Origin: Alcaligenes aquatilis
GTDB taxonomy: Bacteria; Pseudomonadota; Gammaproteobacteria; Burkholderiales; Burkholderiaceae_B
Assembly (NCBI RefSeq): GCF_003076515.1
Contig: NZ_CP022390.1
Coordinates: 2,666,001-2,730,000 of the forward strand
Direction: 5' to 3'
DNA: 64,000 nucleotides
Shown here: one piece after another, positions 18,318 to 27,135 of the stretch
How positions within the stretch are numbered: position 1 is the stretch's first letter
Layout of the letters: each line of letters begins with the position of its first letter
Notes under the pieces: generated by a model
The model's database searches: none
Told to the model about the DNA's origin: nothing
The model's input: only the letters and a program-made list of their open reading frames with translations
Made by a program: the position numbers and the translations under genes

Positions 18318-20093
18318 ATGGCTCGAATGAGAGCAGTGGACGCCGCCGCCGCAATTTTACGTAAAGAAGGCGTGAGCACCGTATTTGGCGTGCCCGGCGC
18401 CGCCATCAACCCCTTCTACTCCGCCCTGCGCAAAGAAGGTGGCTTTGATCACATTCTCGCCCGTCACGTGGAAGGCGCTTCCCACATGGCCGAAGGTTTT
18501 ACCCGTGCCAATCCCGGCAATATCGGCGTATGTATCGGTACTTCCGGCCCCGCTGGCACCGACATGATCACCGGCCTGTACTCCGCATCGGCTGACTCGA
18601 TCCCAATTCTGTGCATTACCGGTCAGGCCCCTCGTGCCCGCCTGTACAAAGAAGACTTCCAGGCGGTGGACATTGAATCCATTGCCAAGCCTGTGACCAA
18701 ATGGGCTGTAACAGTTCGCGAACCCGATCTGATCCCGCGTGTGTTCCAGCAAGCCTTTCACATCATGCGCTCGGGCCGCCCCGGTCCTGTGCTGATTGAT
18801 ATGCCTATCGACGTGCAGATGGCCGAGATCGAATTCGATCTGGACACCTACTCACCACTGGAAGCCTACAAGCCAACCGCCACCCGCGCCCAGGCTGAAA
18901 AAGCCATCGAACTGCTGAACGCTTCCGAGCGTCCGCTGATCGTCTCCGGTGGTGGCGTGATCAACGCCAACGCCTCCGAGCTGCTGCAAGAGTTTGCCGA
19001 GCTGGTCAATGTGCCGGTCATCCCGACCCTGATGGGCTGGGGCACGGTTGCCGACGATCACCCGCTGATGGCCGGCATGGTGGGTCTGCAGACCTCGCAC
19101 CGCTACGGCAACCAGACTTTGCTGGCTTCGGACTTCGTATTCGGTATCGGTAACCGCTGGGCCAACCGCCACACCGGCTCCGTGGATGTGTACACCGAAG
19201 GCCGAAAATTCGTGCACGTAGATATCGAACCCACACAGATCGGTCGCGTATTCGGCCCTGATCTGGGCATTGCCTCGGACGCTGGCGCGGCACTGAAGCT
19301 GTTCATTGAAGTGGCCAAAGAATACAAGGCTGCCGGCAAGCTGCGCGACCGTGCCGCCTGGGTTGCCGATTGCCAGAAGCGCAAAGCCACCTTGCAGCGC
19401 AAAACCAACTTCGACAACGTGCCCTTGAAGCCTCAGCGCGTATACGAAGAAATGAACCGCGCCTTTGGCCCTTCGACCACCTACGTCAGCACTATTGGTC
19501 TGTCGCAGATTGCGGCCGCCCAGTTTCTGCACGTGTACAAGCCACGTCACTGGATCAACTGCGGTCAGGCAGGCCCATTGGGCTGGACTATTCCCGCCGC
19601 TCTGGGTGTGGTTGCGGCTGACCCCGGCCGTGAAGTAGTGGCCATTTCGGGCGACTACGACTTCCAGTTCATGATTGAAGAGTTGGCCGTGGGTGCGCAA
19701 TTCAAGCTGCCTTACATCCATATTCTGGTCAACAACGCCTACCTGGGTCTGATTCGTCAGGCACAGCGTGGCTTCGAGATGGACTATTGTGTACAACTGG
19801 CCTTTGACAACATCAACGCCCCTGAAACCGAAGGTTATGGTGTGGATCACATCACTGTGGTGGAAGGTCTGGGTTGCAAAGCCATCCGTGTACACAAACC
19901 CGAAGACATCCAGCCTGCCATTGAACAGGCTCGTGCATGGATGAAAGAGTTCAGCGTGCCGGTTGTGGTCGAACTGATTCTGGAGCGCGTCACCAACATT
20001 GCCATGGGCACCGAACTGCACAATGTGACGGAATTCGAGTCCCTGGCCGAAGCGGGTATTGACGCCCCCACCGCCATCTCGCTGATGGACTGA
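18318..20093 (+). CDS. gcl: Glyoxylate carboligase (tartronate-semialdehyde synthase)
   Basis: A 591-residue ThDP enzyme that condenses two glyoxylates to tartronate semialdehyde and CO2. Three-domain acetolactate-synthase layout; [10 protein letters not shown] and [11 protein letters not shown] at the N-terminus. Val51 occupies the position where almost all ThDP enzymes have the catalytic Glu, the known hallmark of Gcl. The C-terminal cofactor segment has [12 protein letters not shown] and [15 protein letters not shown] precedes the ATG. First gene of gcl-hyi-glxR-ttuD-glcG-pyk. Confidence 0.97.
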   Translation: MARMRAVDAAAAILRKEGVSTVFGVPGAAINPFYSALRKEGGFDHILARHVEGASHMAEGFTRANPGNIGVCIGTSGPAGTDMITGLYSASADSIPILCITGQAPRARLYKEDFQAVDIESIAKPVTKWAVTVREPDLIPRVFQQAFHIMRSGRPGPVLIDMPIDVQMAEIEFDLDTYSPLEAYKPTATRAQAEKAIELLNASERPLIVSGGGVINANASELLQEFAELVNVPVIPTLMGWGTVADDHPLMAGMVGLQTSHRYGNQTLLASDFVFGIGNRWANRHTGSVDVYTEGRKFVHVDIEPTQIGRVFGPDLGIASDAGAALKLFIEVAKEYKAAGKLRDRAAWVADCQKRKATLQRKTNFDNVPLKPQRVYEEMNRAFGPSTTYVSTIGLSQIAAAQFLHVYKPRHWINCGQAGPLGWTIPAALGVVAADPGREVVAISGDYDFQFMIEELAVGAQFKLPYIHILVNNAYLGLIRQAQRGFEMDYCVQLAFDNINAPETEGYGVDHITVVEGLGCKAIRVHKPEDIQPAIEQARAWMKEFSVPVVVELILERVTNIAMGTELHNVTEFESLAEAGIDAPTAISLMD

Positions 20094-20121
20094 TTGCTGA
20101 TTTAAAAAACGGAGTAGCACT

Positions 20122-20910
20122 ATGCCAAAATTTGCCGCCAACCTGACCATGCTGTTTAACGAGCACGACTTCCTGGATCGCTTCCAGGCAGCGGCCCAAG
20201 CCGGTTTCAAGGGAGTGGAGTACCTGTTCCCCTACGCCTACGACAAACAGCAACTGGCTGACAAACTGCAACAACACGGTTTGACCCAAGTGTTGCACAA
20301 CCTGCCTGCGGGCGACTGGGACGGCGGCGAGCGCGGCATTGCAATCCTGCCCGAGCGTGTGGGCGAATTCCAGGACGGCGTTGGCCGTGCCATCGAATAC
20401 GCCACAACGCTGGGCTGCAAGCAAGTCAACTGCCTGGCGGGCAAGCTGGCCGAGGGCGCAGACCGTGAACTGGCTCACAAGACTTTGGTCAGCAATCTGC
20501 AGTTTGCAGCCGCCAAGCTGAAAGACGCTGGTCTGCGTCTGCTGGTTGAACCCATCAACACCTTCGACATCCCCGGTTTCTACCTGAATCGCACCGAACA
20601 GGCTGCGGCTCTGTTGCAGGACGTGGGTTCGGACAATCTGTTCATCCAATACGACGTCTACCACGCCCAGCGCATGGAAGGCGAGCTGGCCAACACACTG
20701 AAAAAGCACCTGGACAAGATCGCACACATCCAGATCGCGGATAACCCAGGTCGCAACGAACCGGGCACAGGCGAGATCAACTACGCCTGGCTGTTCAAGT
20801 ACATCGACAGCATTGGCTACCAGGGCTGGATCGGCGGCGAGTACAAGCCCGCTGGCGTGACCGAGGATGGCCTGGGCTGGATGACTGAACTGACTGAAGT
20901 CACCGCCTGA
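20122..20910 (+). CDS. hyi: Hydroxypyruvate isomerase
   Basis: A 262-residue TIM-barrel protein of the Hyi/OtnI family interconverting hydroxypyruvate and tartronate semialdehyde. It has the typical start PKFAANLTMLFNE, the metal-site Glu in LLVEPINTFDIPGF, QYDVYHAQRMEG and IQIADNPGRNEPGTGEINY. It lies 28 bp after gcl with GGAG ahead of its ATG, in the canonical operon order. Confidence 0.96.
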   Translation: MPKFAANLTMLFNEHDFLDRFQAAAQAGFKGVEYLFPYAYDKQQLADKLQQHGLTQVLHNLPAGDWDGGERGIAILPERVGEFQDGVGRAIEYATTLGCKQVNCLAGKLAEGADRELAHKTLVSNLQFAAAKLKDAGLRLLVEPINTFDIPGFYLNRTEQAAALLQDVGSDNLFIQYDVYHAQRMEGELANTLKKHLDKIAHIQIADNPGRNEPGTGEINYAWLFKYIDSIGYQGWIGGEYKPAGVTEDGLGWMTELTEVTA

Positions 20911-20949
20911 TCGTCAGATACCTGCAAATAATTATTAGGAGATTACACA

Positions 20950-21834
20950 ATGGCTAAAATCGGTTTTATTGGTTTGGGCATCATGGGCGCACCCATGGCC
21001 GTCAACCTGATCAAGGGTGGTCATGAGCTGTTTGCCTACACCCGTGGCGACTTCCCCAAAAGCGTGAAAGAAGCCGGTGCAACCGTTTGCGCCAACGGCA
21101 CCGAAGTCACCCGCCAGTCTGACATCATCATCACGATGGTGCCCGACACCCCGCACGTGGAAGACGCACTGTTTGGCGAAGACGGCGTTGCCGCCGGTCT
21201 GACCGCTGGCAAGATCGTGGTGGACATGAGCTCCATCTCCCCCGTGGCCACCAAAGGCTTTGCCGAGCGCATCGTCAAGCTGGGCTGCGAATACCTGGAC
21301 GCTCCGGTATCCGGTGGCGAGGTCGGCGCCAAAGCCGGCTCGTTGACCATCATGGTGGGCGGCAAGCAAGAAGCCTTCGACAAGGTCAAGCCGCTGTTTG
21401 AACTGATGGGCAAGAACATCACCCTGGTCGGCGGCTACGGCGACGGTCAGATCACCAAAGTGGCCAACCAGATCATAGTGGCCTTGACCATTGAGGCCGT
21501 GGGCGAAGCCCTGTTGCTGGCCTCCAAGGCCGGTGCCGATGCAGGCAAGGTCCGTGAAGCGCTGATGGGCGGTTTTGCCAACTCCCGTATTCTGGAAGTG
21601 CACGGCGAGCGCATGGTCAAGCGCACGTTTGATCCGGGCTTTCGCATTGAACTGCACCAGAAAGACTTGAACCTGGCCCTGACCACCGCGCGTCAGTTGG
21701 GCGTGGCTTTGCCCAACACCGCAACAGCCCAGGAACTGTTCAACACCTGCGCCGCCCACGGTGGCGCTGCACAAGACCACTCCGCCATGGTCCGTGCTCT
21801 GGAAATCATGGCCAATTACGAGATTGGTCAATAA
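20950..21834 (+). CDS. glxR: 2-hydroxy-3-oxopropionate (tartronate semialdehyde) reductase
   Basis: A 294-residue beta-hydroxyacid dehydrogenase that reduces tartronate semialdehyde to D-glycerate. The N-terminal dinucleotide site is GFIGLGIMGAPMA; the substrate loop DAPVSGGEVGAKAG and the catalytic Lys in QITKVANQIIV follow. It sits 39 bp after hyi with an AGGAGA ribosome site. A terminator follows at 21907-21929. Confidence 0.96.
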   Translation: MAKIGFIGLGIMGAPMAVNLIKGGHELFAYTRGDFPKSVKEAGATVCANGTEVTRQSDIIITMVPDTPHVEDALFGEDGVAAGLTAGKIVVDMSSISPVATKGFAERIVKLGCEYLDAPVSGGEVGAKAGSLTIMVGGKQEAFDKVKPLFELMGKNITLVGGYGDGQITKVANQIIVALTIEAVGEALLLASKAGADAGKVREALMGGFANSRILEVHGERMVKRTFDPGFRIELHQKDLNLALTTARQLGVALPNTATAQELFNTCAAHGGAAQDHSAMVRALEIMANYEIGQ

Positions 21835-21906
21835 GACCGGTTCAAGGATGCTCCCGTCCGGGCTGGTTTTTCTCTCCATTTAACCAGCACGGCTGGGACG
21901 TCCGGC

Positions 21907-21929
21907 AAGCGGGCTGCTGCCCGCTTTTT
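21907..21929 (+). terminator. Intrinsic terminator after glxR
   Basis: AGCGGG-6 nt-CCCGCT followed by T4. The downstream glycerate kinase gene therefore may have its own promoter in 21930-22038 or be reached by readthrough. Confidence 0.6.
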
Positions 21930-22038
21930 ACCGCCAGGTCCCCCCATCTTCGGAGCAGCAAGTCGAAGCGGGGATGTGAAGGCGTGTTGTCGCGCAGTAA
22001 GATGGCCTGTTGCCATCGCTCTGCTTTAGGATTGCCCC

Positions 22039-23316
22039 ATGAAGATCGAGCCACAAGACTTACTCAGCAAAATGTTTCAGGCTGCCGTCAACGCGGCTCA
22101 ACCCGAACACTGCATCCCGCCCTACCTGCCCGATGCTCCTAAAGGGCGCACCATTGTGATCGGCGCGGGTAAGGCATCAGCAGCAATGGCCCAGGCCCTG
22201 GAGCGTCACTGGGACAAAGGCCCTATCAGCGGCGTGGTCGTGACCCGGTACGGCTACAGCGTGCCGTGTGATCACATCAAGATTCTGGAAGCGTCCCACC
22301 CTGTGCCCGACCAGGCCGGCGAAGACGCAGCCCGCGAAATTTTGCGCACGGTCAGCAATCTGAACGAGGACGATCTGGTGATTTGCCTGATTTCCGGAGG
22401 TGGCTCGTCTCTGCTGCCTCTGGCCGCAGAAGGCATCACCCTGGCCGACAAACAAGCCATCAATAAGGCGCTGCTGAAATCGGGCGCCTCGATTGGCGAG
22501 ATGAACACCGTCCGTCGTCACCTGTCTGCCATCAAAGGAGGGCGTCTGGCTGCGGCTTGTGCTCCTGCCCGTGTTCTGAACCTGCTGATTTCCGATGTTC
22601 CCGGCGACAAGCCCATGGACATCGCTTCTGGCCCCACGGTGGCCGATCCCACCACGTGCGAGCAAGCGCTGGAAATCATCACCCGCTACGGCATCGACAT
22701 TCCCGCCGCAGCCCGTGCCCTGCTAGAGAGCGGTGATGGCGAAACCATCAAACCCGACGATCCACGCCTGACTCATGTCACCACCCATTTGGTCGCCACA
22801 CCACAACTGGCCCTGCTGGCTGCCGCTCGTGTCGCTGAGGCCCGGGGCGTGCGTCCCGTCTTGCTGGGCGACAGCATTGAAGGCGAAGCCCGCGATGTCG
22901 GCAAAGTCATGGCCGGTATCGCCTTGAGCGTTGCCCAACATGAGCAGCCTGCCCAGGCTCCCTGCGTGCTGCTCTCGGGCGGAGAAACCACCGTAACCTT
23001 ACGCGGCCAGGGTCGAGGCGGTCGCAATGTGGAGTTTCTGCTGTCCACCGCCATCGCCTTGAACGGGGCCCCCGGTATCTACGGCTTGGCAGGCGATACC
23101 GACGGTGTGGATGGCCAGGAAGAAATTGCCGGAGCCTTCTGCGGTCCAGACACGTTGGAGCGTGCCTGGCAACAAGGTATACGCCCCAGGGCCAGTCTGG
23201 ACAATAATGATGGTCATGGCTTCTTTGAAGCCTTGGATGACGCCTTGGTCACGGGCCCGACCCTGACCAACGTCAACGATTTCCGTGCCATTTTGGTTTT
23301 ATCCCCTAGCGATTAA
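22039..23316 (+). CDS. ttuD: Glycerate 2-kinase (MOFRL family)
   Basis: A 425-residue class II glycerate kinase that phosphorylates D-glycerate to 2-phosphoglycerate. GAGKASAAMA at the N-terminus, CLISGGGSSLLPLAAEG in the middle, and the C-terminal MOFRL domain with LLSGGETTVTLRGQGRGGRN and GLAGDTDGVDG are family signatures. With glxR upstream and pyk downstream it links glyoxylate to PEP via enolase. Confidence 0.95.
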   Translation: MKIEPQDLLSKMFQAAVNAAQPEHCIPPYLPDAPKGRTIVIGAGKASAAMAQALERHWDKGPISGVVVTRYGYSVPCDHIKILEASHPVPDQAGEDAAREILRTVSNLNEDDLVICLISGGGSSLLPLAAEGITLADKQAINKALLKSGASIGEMNTVRRHLSAIKGGRLAAACAPARVLNLLISDVPGDKPMDIASGPTVADPTTCEQALEIITRYGIDIPAAARALLESGDGETIKPDDPRLTHVTTHLVATPQLALLAAARVAEARGVRPVLLGDSIEGEARDVGKVMAGIALSVAQHEQPAQAPCVLLSGGETTVTLRGQGRGGRNVEFLLSTAIALNGAPGIYGLAGDTDGVDGQEEIAGAFCGPDTLERAWQQGIRPRASLDNNDGHGFFEALDDALVTGPTLTNVNDFRAILVLSPSD

Positions 23317-23338
23317 CGCTTTTCATAAAGGACTGGAC

Positions 23339-23737
23339 ATGAGAGACACAAAAGTACTGACCCTGGCCGATGTTAAAAAAATAGCTGCCGCTGCCGAGCA
23401 AGAAGCGCTCAAGAACAACTGGGCTGTCAGCATCGCCATTTGCGATGCAGGCGGTCACGCGCTCTGGATGCAGCGTATGGACGGCGCTCCCTTGATGAGC
23501 GCCCAGGTTGCCCCCGCAAAAGCACACACCTGCGTACTTGGTGGTGGCAAGCCCAGCAAGGTATTTGAAGACATGGTCAACAATGGTCGCTTTGCTGCTC
23601 TGTCCATGCCCATTACGCCACTGGAAGGCGGCGAGCCGATTGTGGTGGACGGTCAAGTCATTGGTGCCGTCGGCGTGTCCGGCGTGAAAGCACCTGAAGA
23701 CGCTCAGATCGCCCGCGCCGGTATCGCTGCTCTTTGA
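23339..23737 (+). CDS. GlcG/HbpS (DUF336) heme-binding-fold protein
   Basis: A 132-residue GlcG/HbpS-family protein. Family pattern: AAAEQEALKNNWAVSIAICD, GHALWMQRMDGAPL, and the C-terminal IVVDGQVIGAVGVSG. ATG 23339 is chosen because of AAAGGA at good spacing; the frame extends 18 residues further upstream inside ttuD. Members occur in glycolate and glyoxylate operons but their biochemical role is not settled. Here it is sandwiched between ttuD and pyk. Confidence 0.9.
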   Translation: MRDTKVLTLADVKKIAAAAEQEALKNNWAVSIAICDAGGHALWMQRMDGAPLMSAQVAPAKAHTCVLGGGKPSKVFEDMVNNGRFAALSMPITPLEGGEPIVVDGQVIGAVGVSGVKAPEDAQIARAGIAAL

Positions 23738-23766
23738 GCTATCGATCCCCCTAAGGACAACAACCC

Positions 23767-25188
23767 ATGAAACGTCAACGTCATTCCCGCATTCTGGCTA
23801 CGCTGGGTCCTGCCAGCTCCACGCCAGAGCGCATTCGTGAATTGTTCGAGGCCGGAGCTGATGTATTCCGCCTGAACTTTAGCCACGGCAGCCACGAGGA
23901 CCATGCCGCGCGCTATCACACCATTCGTCAGATTGAAAAGGAAACCGGTCGCAGTATCGGTATTCTATTGGACCTGCAAGGCCCCAAGCTGCGCGTTGGC
24001 ACAATGAAAGATGGCCGCGTGACATTGGAAACCGGCCAGAAATTTCGTCTGGATCTGGACCCTGCCCAGGGAACCAGCCAGCGTGCCTACCTGCCCCACC
24101 CCGAAATCTTCGCCGCTCTGGAAGACGGGACAGACCTGCTGCTCGATGACGGCAAGCTGCGTCTGCGTGTGGACAGCTTTGGTCCGGATTTTGCAGAAAC
24201 CACCGTCATGGTTGGCGGTCCCCTGTCCGATCGCAAAGGCGTGAATGTACCCGGCGTGGTACTGCCTATCTCGCCCTTGACCGAGAAAGACCTGGTCGAT
24301 CTGAAGTTTGGACTGGAATTAGGCGTGGATTGGGTTGCGCTGTCCTTTGTGCAGCGTCCTGGCGACATTCGTGAAGCCCGCGAGCTGATCGGTGACAAGG
24401 CCTGGATCATGGCCAAGCTGGAAAAACCACAAGCGTTGGAGCACCTGGAAGAAATCGTCCAGCTGTGCGACGGCGTGATGGTGGCACGTGGCGACCTGGG
24501 CGTGGAAGTCCCCCCCCAGCGCGTGCCTGTGTTGCAGCGTCAAATCGTGCGTACTGCCCGTGCGGCAGGGCGACCGGTGGTCGTTGCCACACAGATGCTG
24601 GAATCCATGATCTCCTCGCCTGTCCCTACGCGTGCTGAAGCCTCCGACGTGGCCACCGCCATTTACTCGGGCGCCGACGCCGTCATGCTGTCTGCCGAGT
24701 CGGCCGCAGGCCAGTTTCCACTGGAGGCTGTGTCCATCATGGACAGCATCATCAAAGAGATCGAAAACGATCCTAGCTGGCGCACCATTCTGGAAGCCAA
24801 CCACAGCACCGCCGAAGCCAGCACCGCAGACGCGATCTGCTGCGCCCTGCGTCGTGTGGCCAGCATTCTGGAACCAGCAACAAACGTGGCCTACACCACG
24901 ACCGGCTTTAGCGCCTTGCGCGCCAGCCGTGAACGGCCCATCGCCCCTATCCTGGCACTGACACCCCGTGTGGAAACCGCACGCCGTCTGACCTTGGCCT
25001 GGGGTGTACATGCCGTGCCTTGCGAAGACGTCAGCGATCTGGGCGAAATGATTGATCACGCGACCGATATGGCAGCGCAGCATGAGTTCGCTCAGGCTGG
25101 CGACACCATCGTAATGATTGCCGGTGTTCCCTTTGGCACCAGTGGTCGCACAAACTTGCTACATGTGGCTACCGTTCCACAAAAGTAA
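23767..25188 (+). CDS. pyk: Pyruvate kinase
   Basis: A 473-residue pyruvate kinase converting PEP and ADP to pyruvate and ATP. Visible: ATLGPAS, VFRLNFSHGS, the catalytic-lysine region IMAKLEKPQALEHL, MVARGDLGVEVP with the metal ligands, and ATQMLESMI. A regulatory C-terminal domain is present. Its location at the end of the gcl pathway suggests a catabolic isozyme tuned to growth on glyoxylate-yielding substrates. A strong terminator follows. Confidence 0.96.
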   Translation: MKRQRHSRILATLGPASSTPERIRELFEAGADVFRLNFSHGSHEDHAARYHTIRQIEKETGRSIGILLDLQGPKLRVGTMKDGRVTLETGQKFRLDLDPAQGTSQRAYLPHPEIFAALEDGTDLLLDDGKLRLRVDSFGPDFAETTVMVGGPLSDRKGVNVPGVVLPISPLTEKDLVDLKFGLELGVDWVALSFVQRPGDIREARELIGDKAWIMAKLEKPQALEHLEEIVQLCDGVMVARGDLGVEVPPQRVPVLQRQIVRTARAAGRPVVVATQMLESMISSPVPTRAEASDVATAIYSGADAVMLSAESAAGQFPLEAVSIMDSIIKEIENDPSWRTILEANHSTAEASTADAICCALRRVASILEPATNVAYTTTGFSALRASRERPIAPILALTPRVETARRLTLAWGVHAVPCEDVSDLGEMIDHATDMAAQHEFAQAGDTIVMIAGVPFGTSGRTNLLHVATVPQK

Positions 25189-25210
25189 GCTCACCCAAAG
25201 CAGGTAAAAA

Positions 25211-25244
25211 AAACCTTGTCCATCAACATGTTGGACAAGGTTTT
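25211..25244 (+). terminator. Intrinsic terminator after pyk
   Basis: AACCTTGTCCA pairs with TTGGACAAGGTT with a short loop and T4. An A-run before it would allow function from the other strand too. Confidence 0.75.
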
Positions 25245-25381
25245 CTACATTCAGGCTCCCGCTTCATAACCGGGCTCAGCCCCCAGATCAAGCTTGCACA
25301 TCCACACTTACTGCGACACCCGCCTAAGGAGGCCCTGGCACAGGCTTTCACGCTATACCAAGCGCTCCGACAAACACAGGC

Positions 25382-25546
25382 AAAAAAAAACCCGAGATCT
25401 AAAGATCTCGGGCAAATCCACCAAAGGAGGAGGGTGGAGGAGACAATCGTGGCAAGTTGGGCTACTAGATAAAATATCGAGCCAGAAAGCTAAGGGTTAT
25501 TACGCTTGTGCTTTTGCTTATTCCCGCTTTCTTTTCAACATCCAAT
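25382..25546 (-). ncRNA. Candidate trans-acting small RNA with anti-Shine-Dalgarno loop
   Basis: On the minus strand a sigma70-like promoter (25553-25581) is followed by about 165 nt with no credible reading frame and then a textbook intrinsic terminator (stem CCCGAGATC/GATCTCGGG, loop of 4, T9; 25412-25382). Just before the terminator, CCACC and GGTGG (25437-25418) enclose a 10-nt loop reading CTCCTCCTTT, perfectly complementary to a Shine-Dalgarno sequence; a second CTCCTCC lies just 5' of that hairpin. This arrangement is known from sRNAs that mask ribosome sites with C/U-rich loops. Transcript ends are predicted. I do not recognise a named family. Confidence 0.55.
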
Positions 25547-25552
25547 AACTGC

Positions 25553-25581
25553 AGTCTACCTACAAAAATGCTGCAATGCAA
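25553..25581 (-). promoter_or_regulatory. Promoter of the candidate small RNA
   Basis: Minus strand: -35 TTGCAT (25581-25576), 17-bp spacer, -10 TAGACT (25558-25553). The -35 overlaps TTGCATTGCAGCA, a TGCA-rich motif resembling sites bound by the PHA regulator PhaR; that link is speculative. Confidence 0.45.
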
Positions 25582-25711
25582 GATAAATGCTGAGGAAAAC
25601 CCTTAGATCGCCATCTTGTCGCTTTAATACATCAATTTGCTAGCGCAAATCCCCTGTCAGGTATCTAGTCGTTAACCCTAGGCCGTCTATCAAGCCTTGA
25701 GGCTATAAATC

Positions 25712-25738
25712 AAAACGGGCCAACTATTGGCCCGTTTT
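25712..25738. terminator. Terminator downstream of coq7
   Basis: AAAACGGGCCA, 4 nt and TTGGCCCGTTTT form a strong hairpin with A and T flanks. It lies 62 bp past the coq7 stop on the minus strand and is symmetrical. Confidence 0.65.
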
Positions 25739-25799
25739 ACCCGCTACCGCTCTGAAAACCCAGTACTCAACGATGAGCGACTTAGCCAGGAAACTTCTT

Positions 25800-26468
25800 T
25801 TACAGGCGATAAGCCGTGGTCGTCATCACCTTGGACATCATGCGCATCAAGGTTTTTACCGGAGGCGGCAAACCGGCTGCACCATGATTCTCGGCGGTAC
25901 GACGATGTTCAATTTCGTCATCGCGCATTTTTTCTACAATGCGGCGCGAGCGATTATCGGTGGCAGGCAAGGACTGCAGATGACTTTCCAGATGCTCTTC
26001 AACCTGACGTTCAGTCTCGGCCATAAAACCCAGGTTATACGGCACCCCTGCCCGGCTGGCGAGCAAGCCCAGCGCAAAGGATCCGGCATACCACAAAGGG
26101 TTGAATACGCTGGGACGGCTGTCCAGTTCACGCAGCCGGTCATCGCACCAGGCCAGATGATCAACCTCTTCCTGCGCGGCTTGCAACAGCACTTCCGTCG
26201 CCTGCGGATCTTTACACAGCATGGCCTGGCTACGGTACAAGGCTTGGGCACAAATCTCGCCCACATGGTTCACACGCATCAAACCTGCCGCATGACGGGC
26301 TTCGTCCGCCGTGATCTCGGACACTTCCTTACCCGCGGGATTCGGGCGCGAAGCACGTGCGGAACGTCCCAATACTTCCAAAGCCCGATTCGTCTCGCTC
26401 AGAATCTGGTCAAAAAAGCTGTTGCGCCGGTACAGGCGATTATCGCTATTGGAAACGGTATGGCTCAT
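25800..26468 (-). CDS. coq7: Demethoxyubiquinone hydroxylase Coq7
   Basis: A 222-residue di-iron hydroxylase of ubiquinone synthesis. The metal ligands are visible as the MRVNHVGEICAQALY Glu, EEVDHLAW (ExxH), the central Glu in ETERQVEEHLESHL and DDEIEHRRTA (ExxH). The order matches the ferritin-like Coq7 fold. It ends before a bidirectional terminator and starts 31 bp after the membrane-protein gene. Confidence 0.95.
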   Translation of the reverse strand: MSHTVSNSDNRLYRRNSFFDQILSETNRALEVLGRSARASRPNPAGKEVSEITADEARHAAGLMRVNHVGEICAQALYRSQAMLCKDPQATEVLLQAAQEEVDHLAWCDDRLRELDSRPSVFNPLWYAGSFALGLLASRAGVPYNLGFMAETERQVEEHLESHLQSLPATDNRSRRIVEKMRDDEIEHRRTAENHGAAGLPPPVKTLMRMMSKVMTTTAYRL

Positions 26469-26499
26469 GAGGACACCTGCAAAACAAAATGGATGGGTA

Positions 26500-27135
26500 T
26501 TATTGCCGCAAAAAGGCGATCACGGCCTTGCTCTCGGACAAGAGCCAAAGCAATGGCAGCACACAAGCCATGATAACCAGCCCTATGCCGGCAATCTCTT
26601 GGTCGGACTGTAGGTAGAAATTACAGAGCCGAACCGGATTGTCGTAATACAGCAAACCCACAATGGCCATCATCCAACTGAAGTTGCCAAAGAAAAACAG
26701 GCGAAACACCAAGTGGGCACGTCGCCAGGACTCCATAAACAACATGCCCATCAGCACTAGACCAATATATTTGGCAGTGGCCATCGAAGGCGATACCAGA
26801 ACATCATCCAGCGCCTTGGGAACCATCCAGTAAGCCGCAGCAAAACTGACCAGGATCAGGCCGGGCAAACCATATTCATTCATGGCGTAATAAGGGCGCA
26901 GCAAGGCCTGCATGGCAGGCGAACGGCCTACCCCCTGATAGCGCAATGCCAGTTGCAAGGCAACGCCCGAGAGCACCAGCAACGGAATATGCACCAGCAT
27001 GTGCAGACTCATGGATACCGTCAGGGGACGATCCCAAAAAGCAGCACATGCAAACAGCACGGCAGCCAGCAAGGCCAGCGCGCTACCTAAATAGGGACGT
27101 ACCGTGGAGGGCGCAACAACACGCTTCAGCGACAT
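26500..27135 (-). CDS. Polytopic membrane protein, possible cytochrome oxidase assembly factor (CtaG-like)
   Basis: A 211-residue protein with about six hydrophobic segments. A His/Met motif (MSLHMLVH) near residue 42 and a tail with DQEIAGIGLVIMACVLP resemble the CtaG_Caa3 family of copper/oxidase-associated membrane proteins, but similarity by eye is limited. Its start overlaps the sco stop by 1 bp, so it is translated together with the copper chaperone and presumably supports the cbb3 oxidase. Treat as hypothetical membrane protein otherwise. Confidence 0.7.
   Translation of the reverse strand: MSLKRVVAPSTVRPYLGSALALLAAVLFACAAFWDRPLTVSMSLHMLVHIPLLVLSGVALQLALRYQGVGRSPAMQALLRPYYAMNEYGLPGLILVSFAAAYWMVPKALDDVLVSPSMATAKYIGLVLMGMLFMESWRRAHLVFRLFFFGNFSWMMAIVGLLYYDNPVRLCNFYLQSDQEIAGIGLVIMACVLPLLWLLSESKAVIAFLRQ

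Noticed and set aside
18468..18473. Gcl lacks the usual ThDP catalytic Glu (Val51)
   Set aside because: This is the normal state of glyoxylate carboligases, not a defect.
18852..20210. 452-codon open frame antisense to gcl
   Set aside because: Shadow of a strongly recognisable gene; low-complexity product without motifs.
25449..25472. GTG-started short frame after the plus-strand GGAGG run
   Set aside because: Ends after seven codons, so the SD-like sequence does not start a gene.
25294..25548. 84-codon plus-strand frame in the pyk-coq7 gap
   Set aside because: Basic, low-complexity product; spans the terminator of the sRNA candidate; no ribosome site. The AAAGGAGG within it is better explained as the complement of the sRNA loop.
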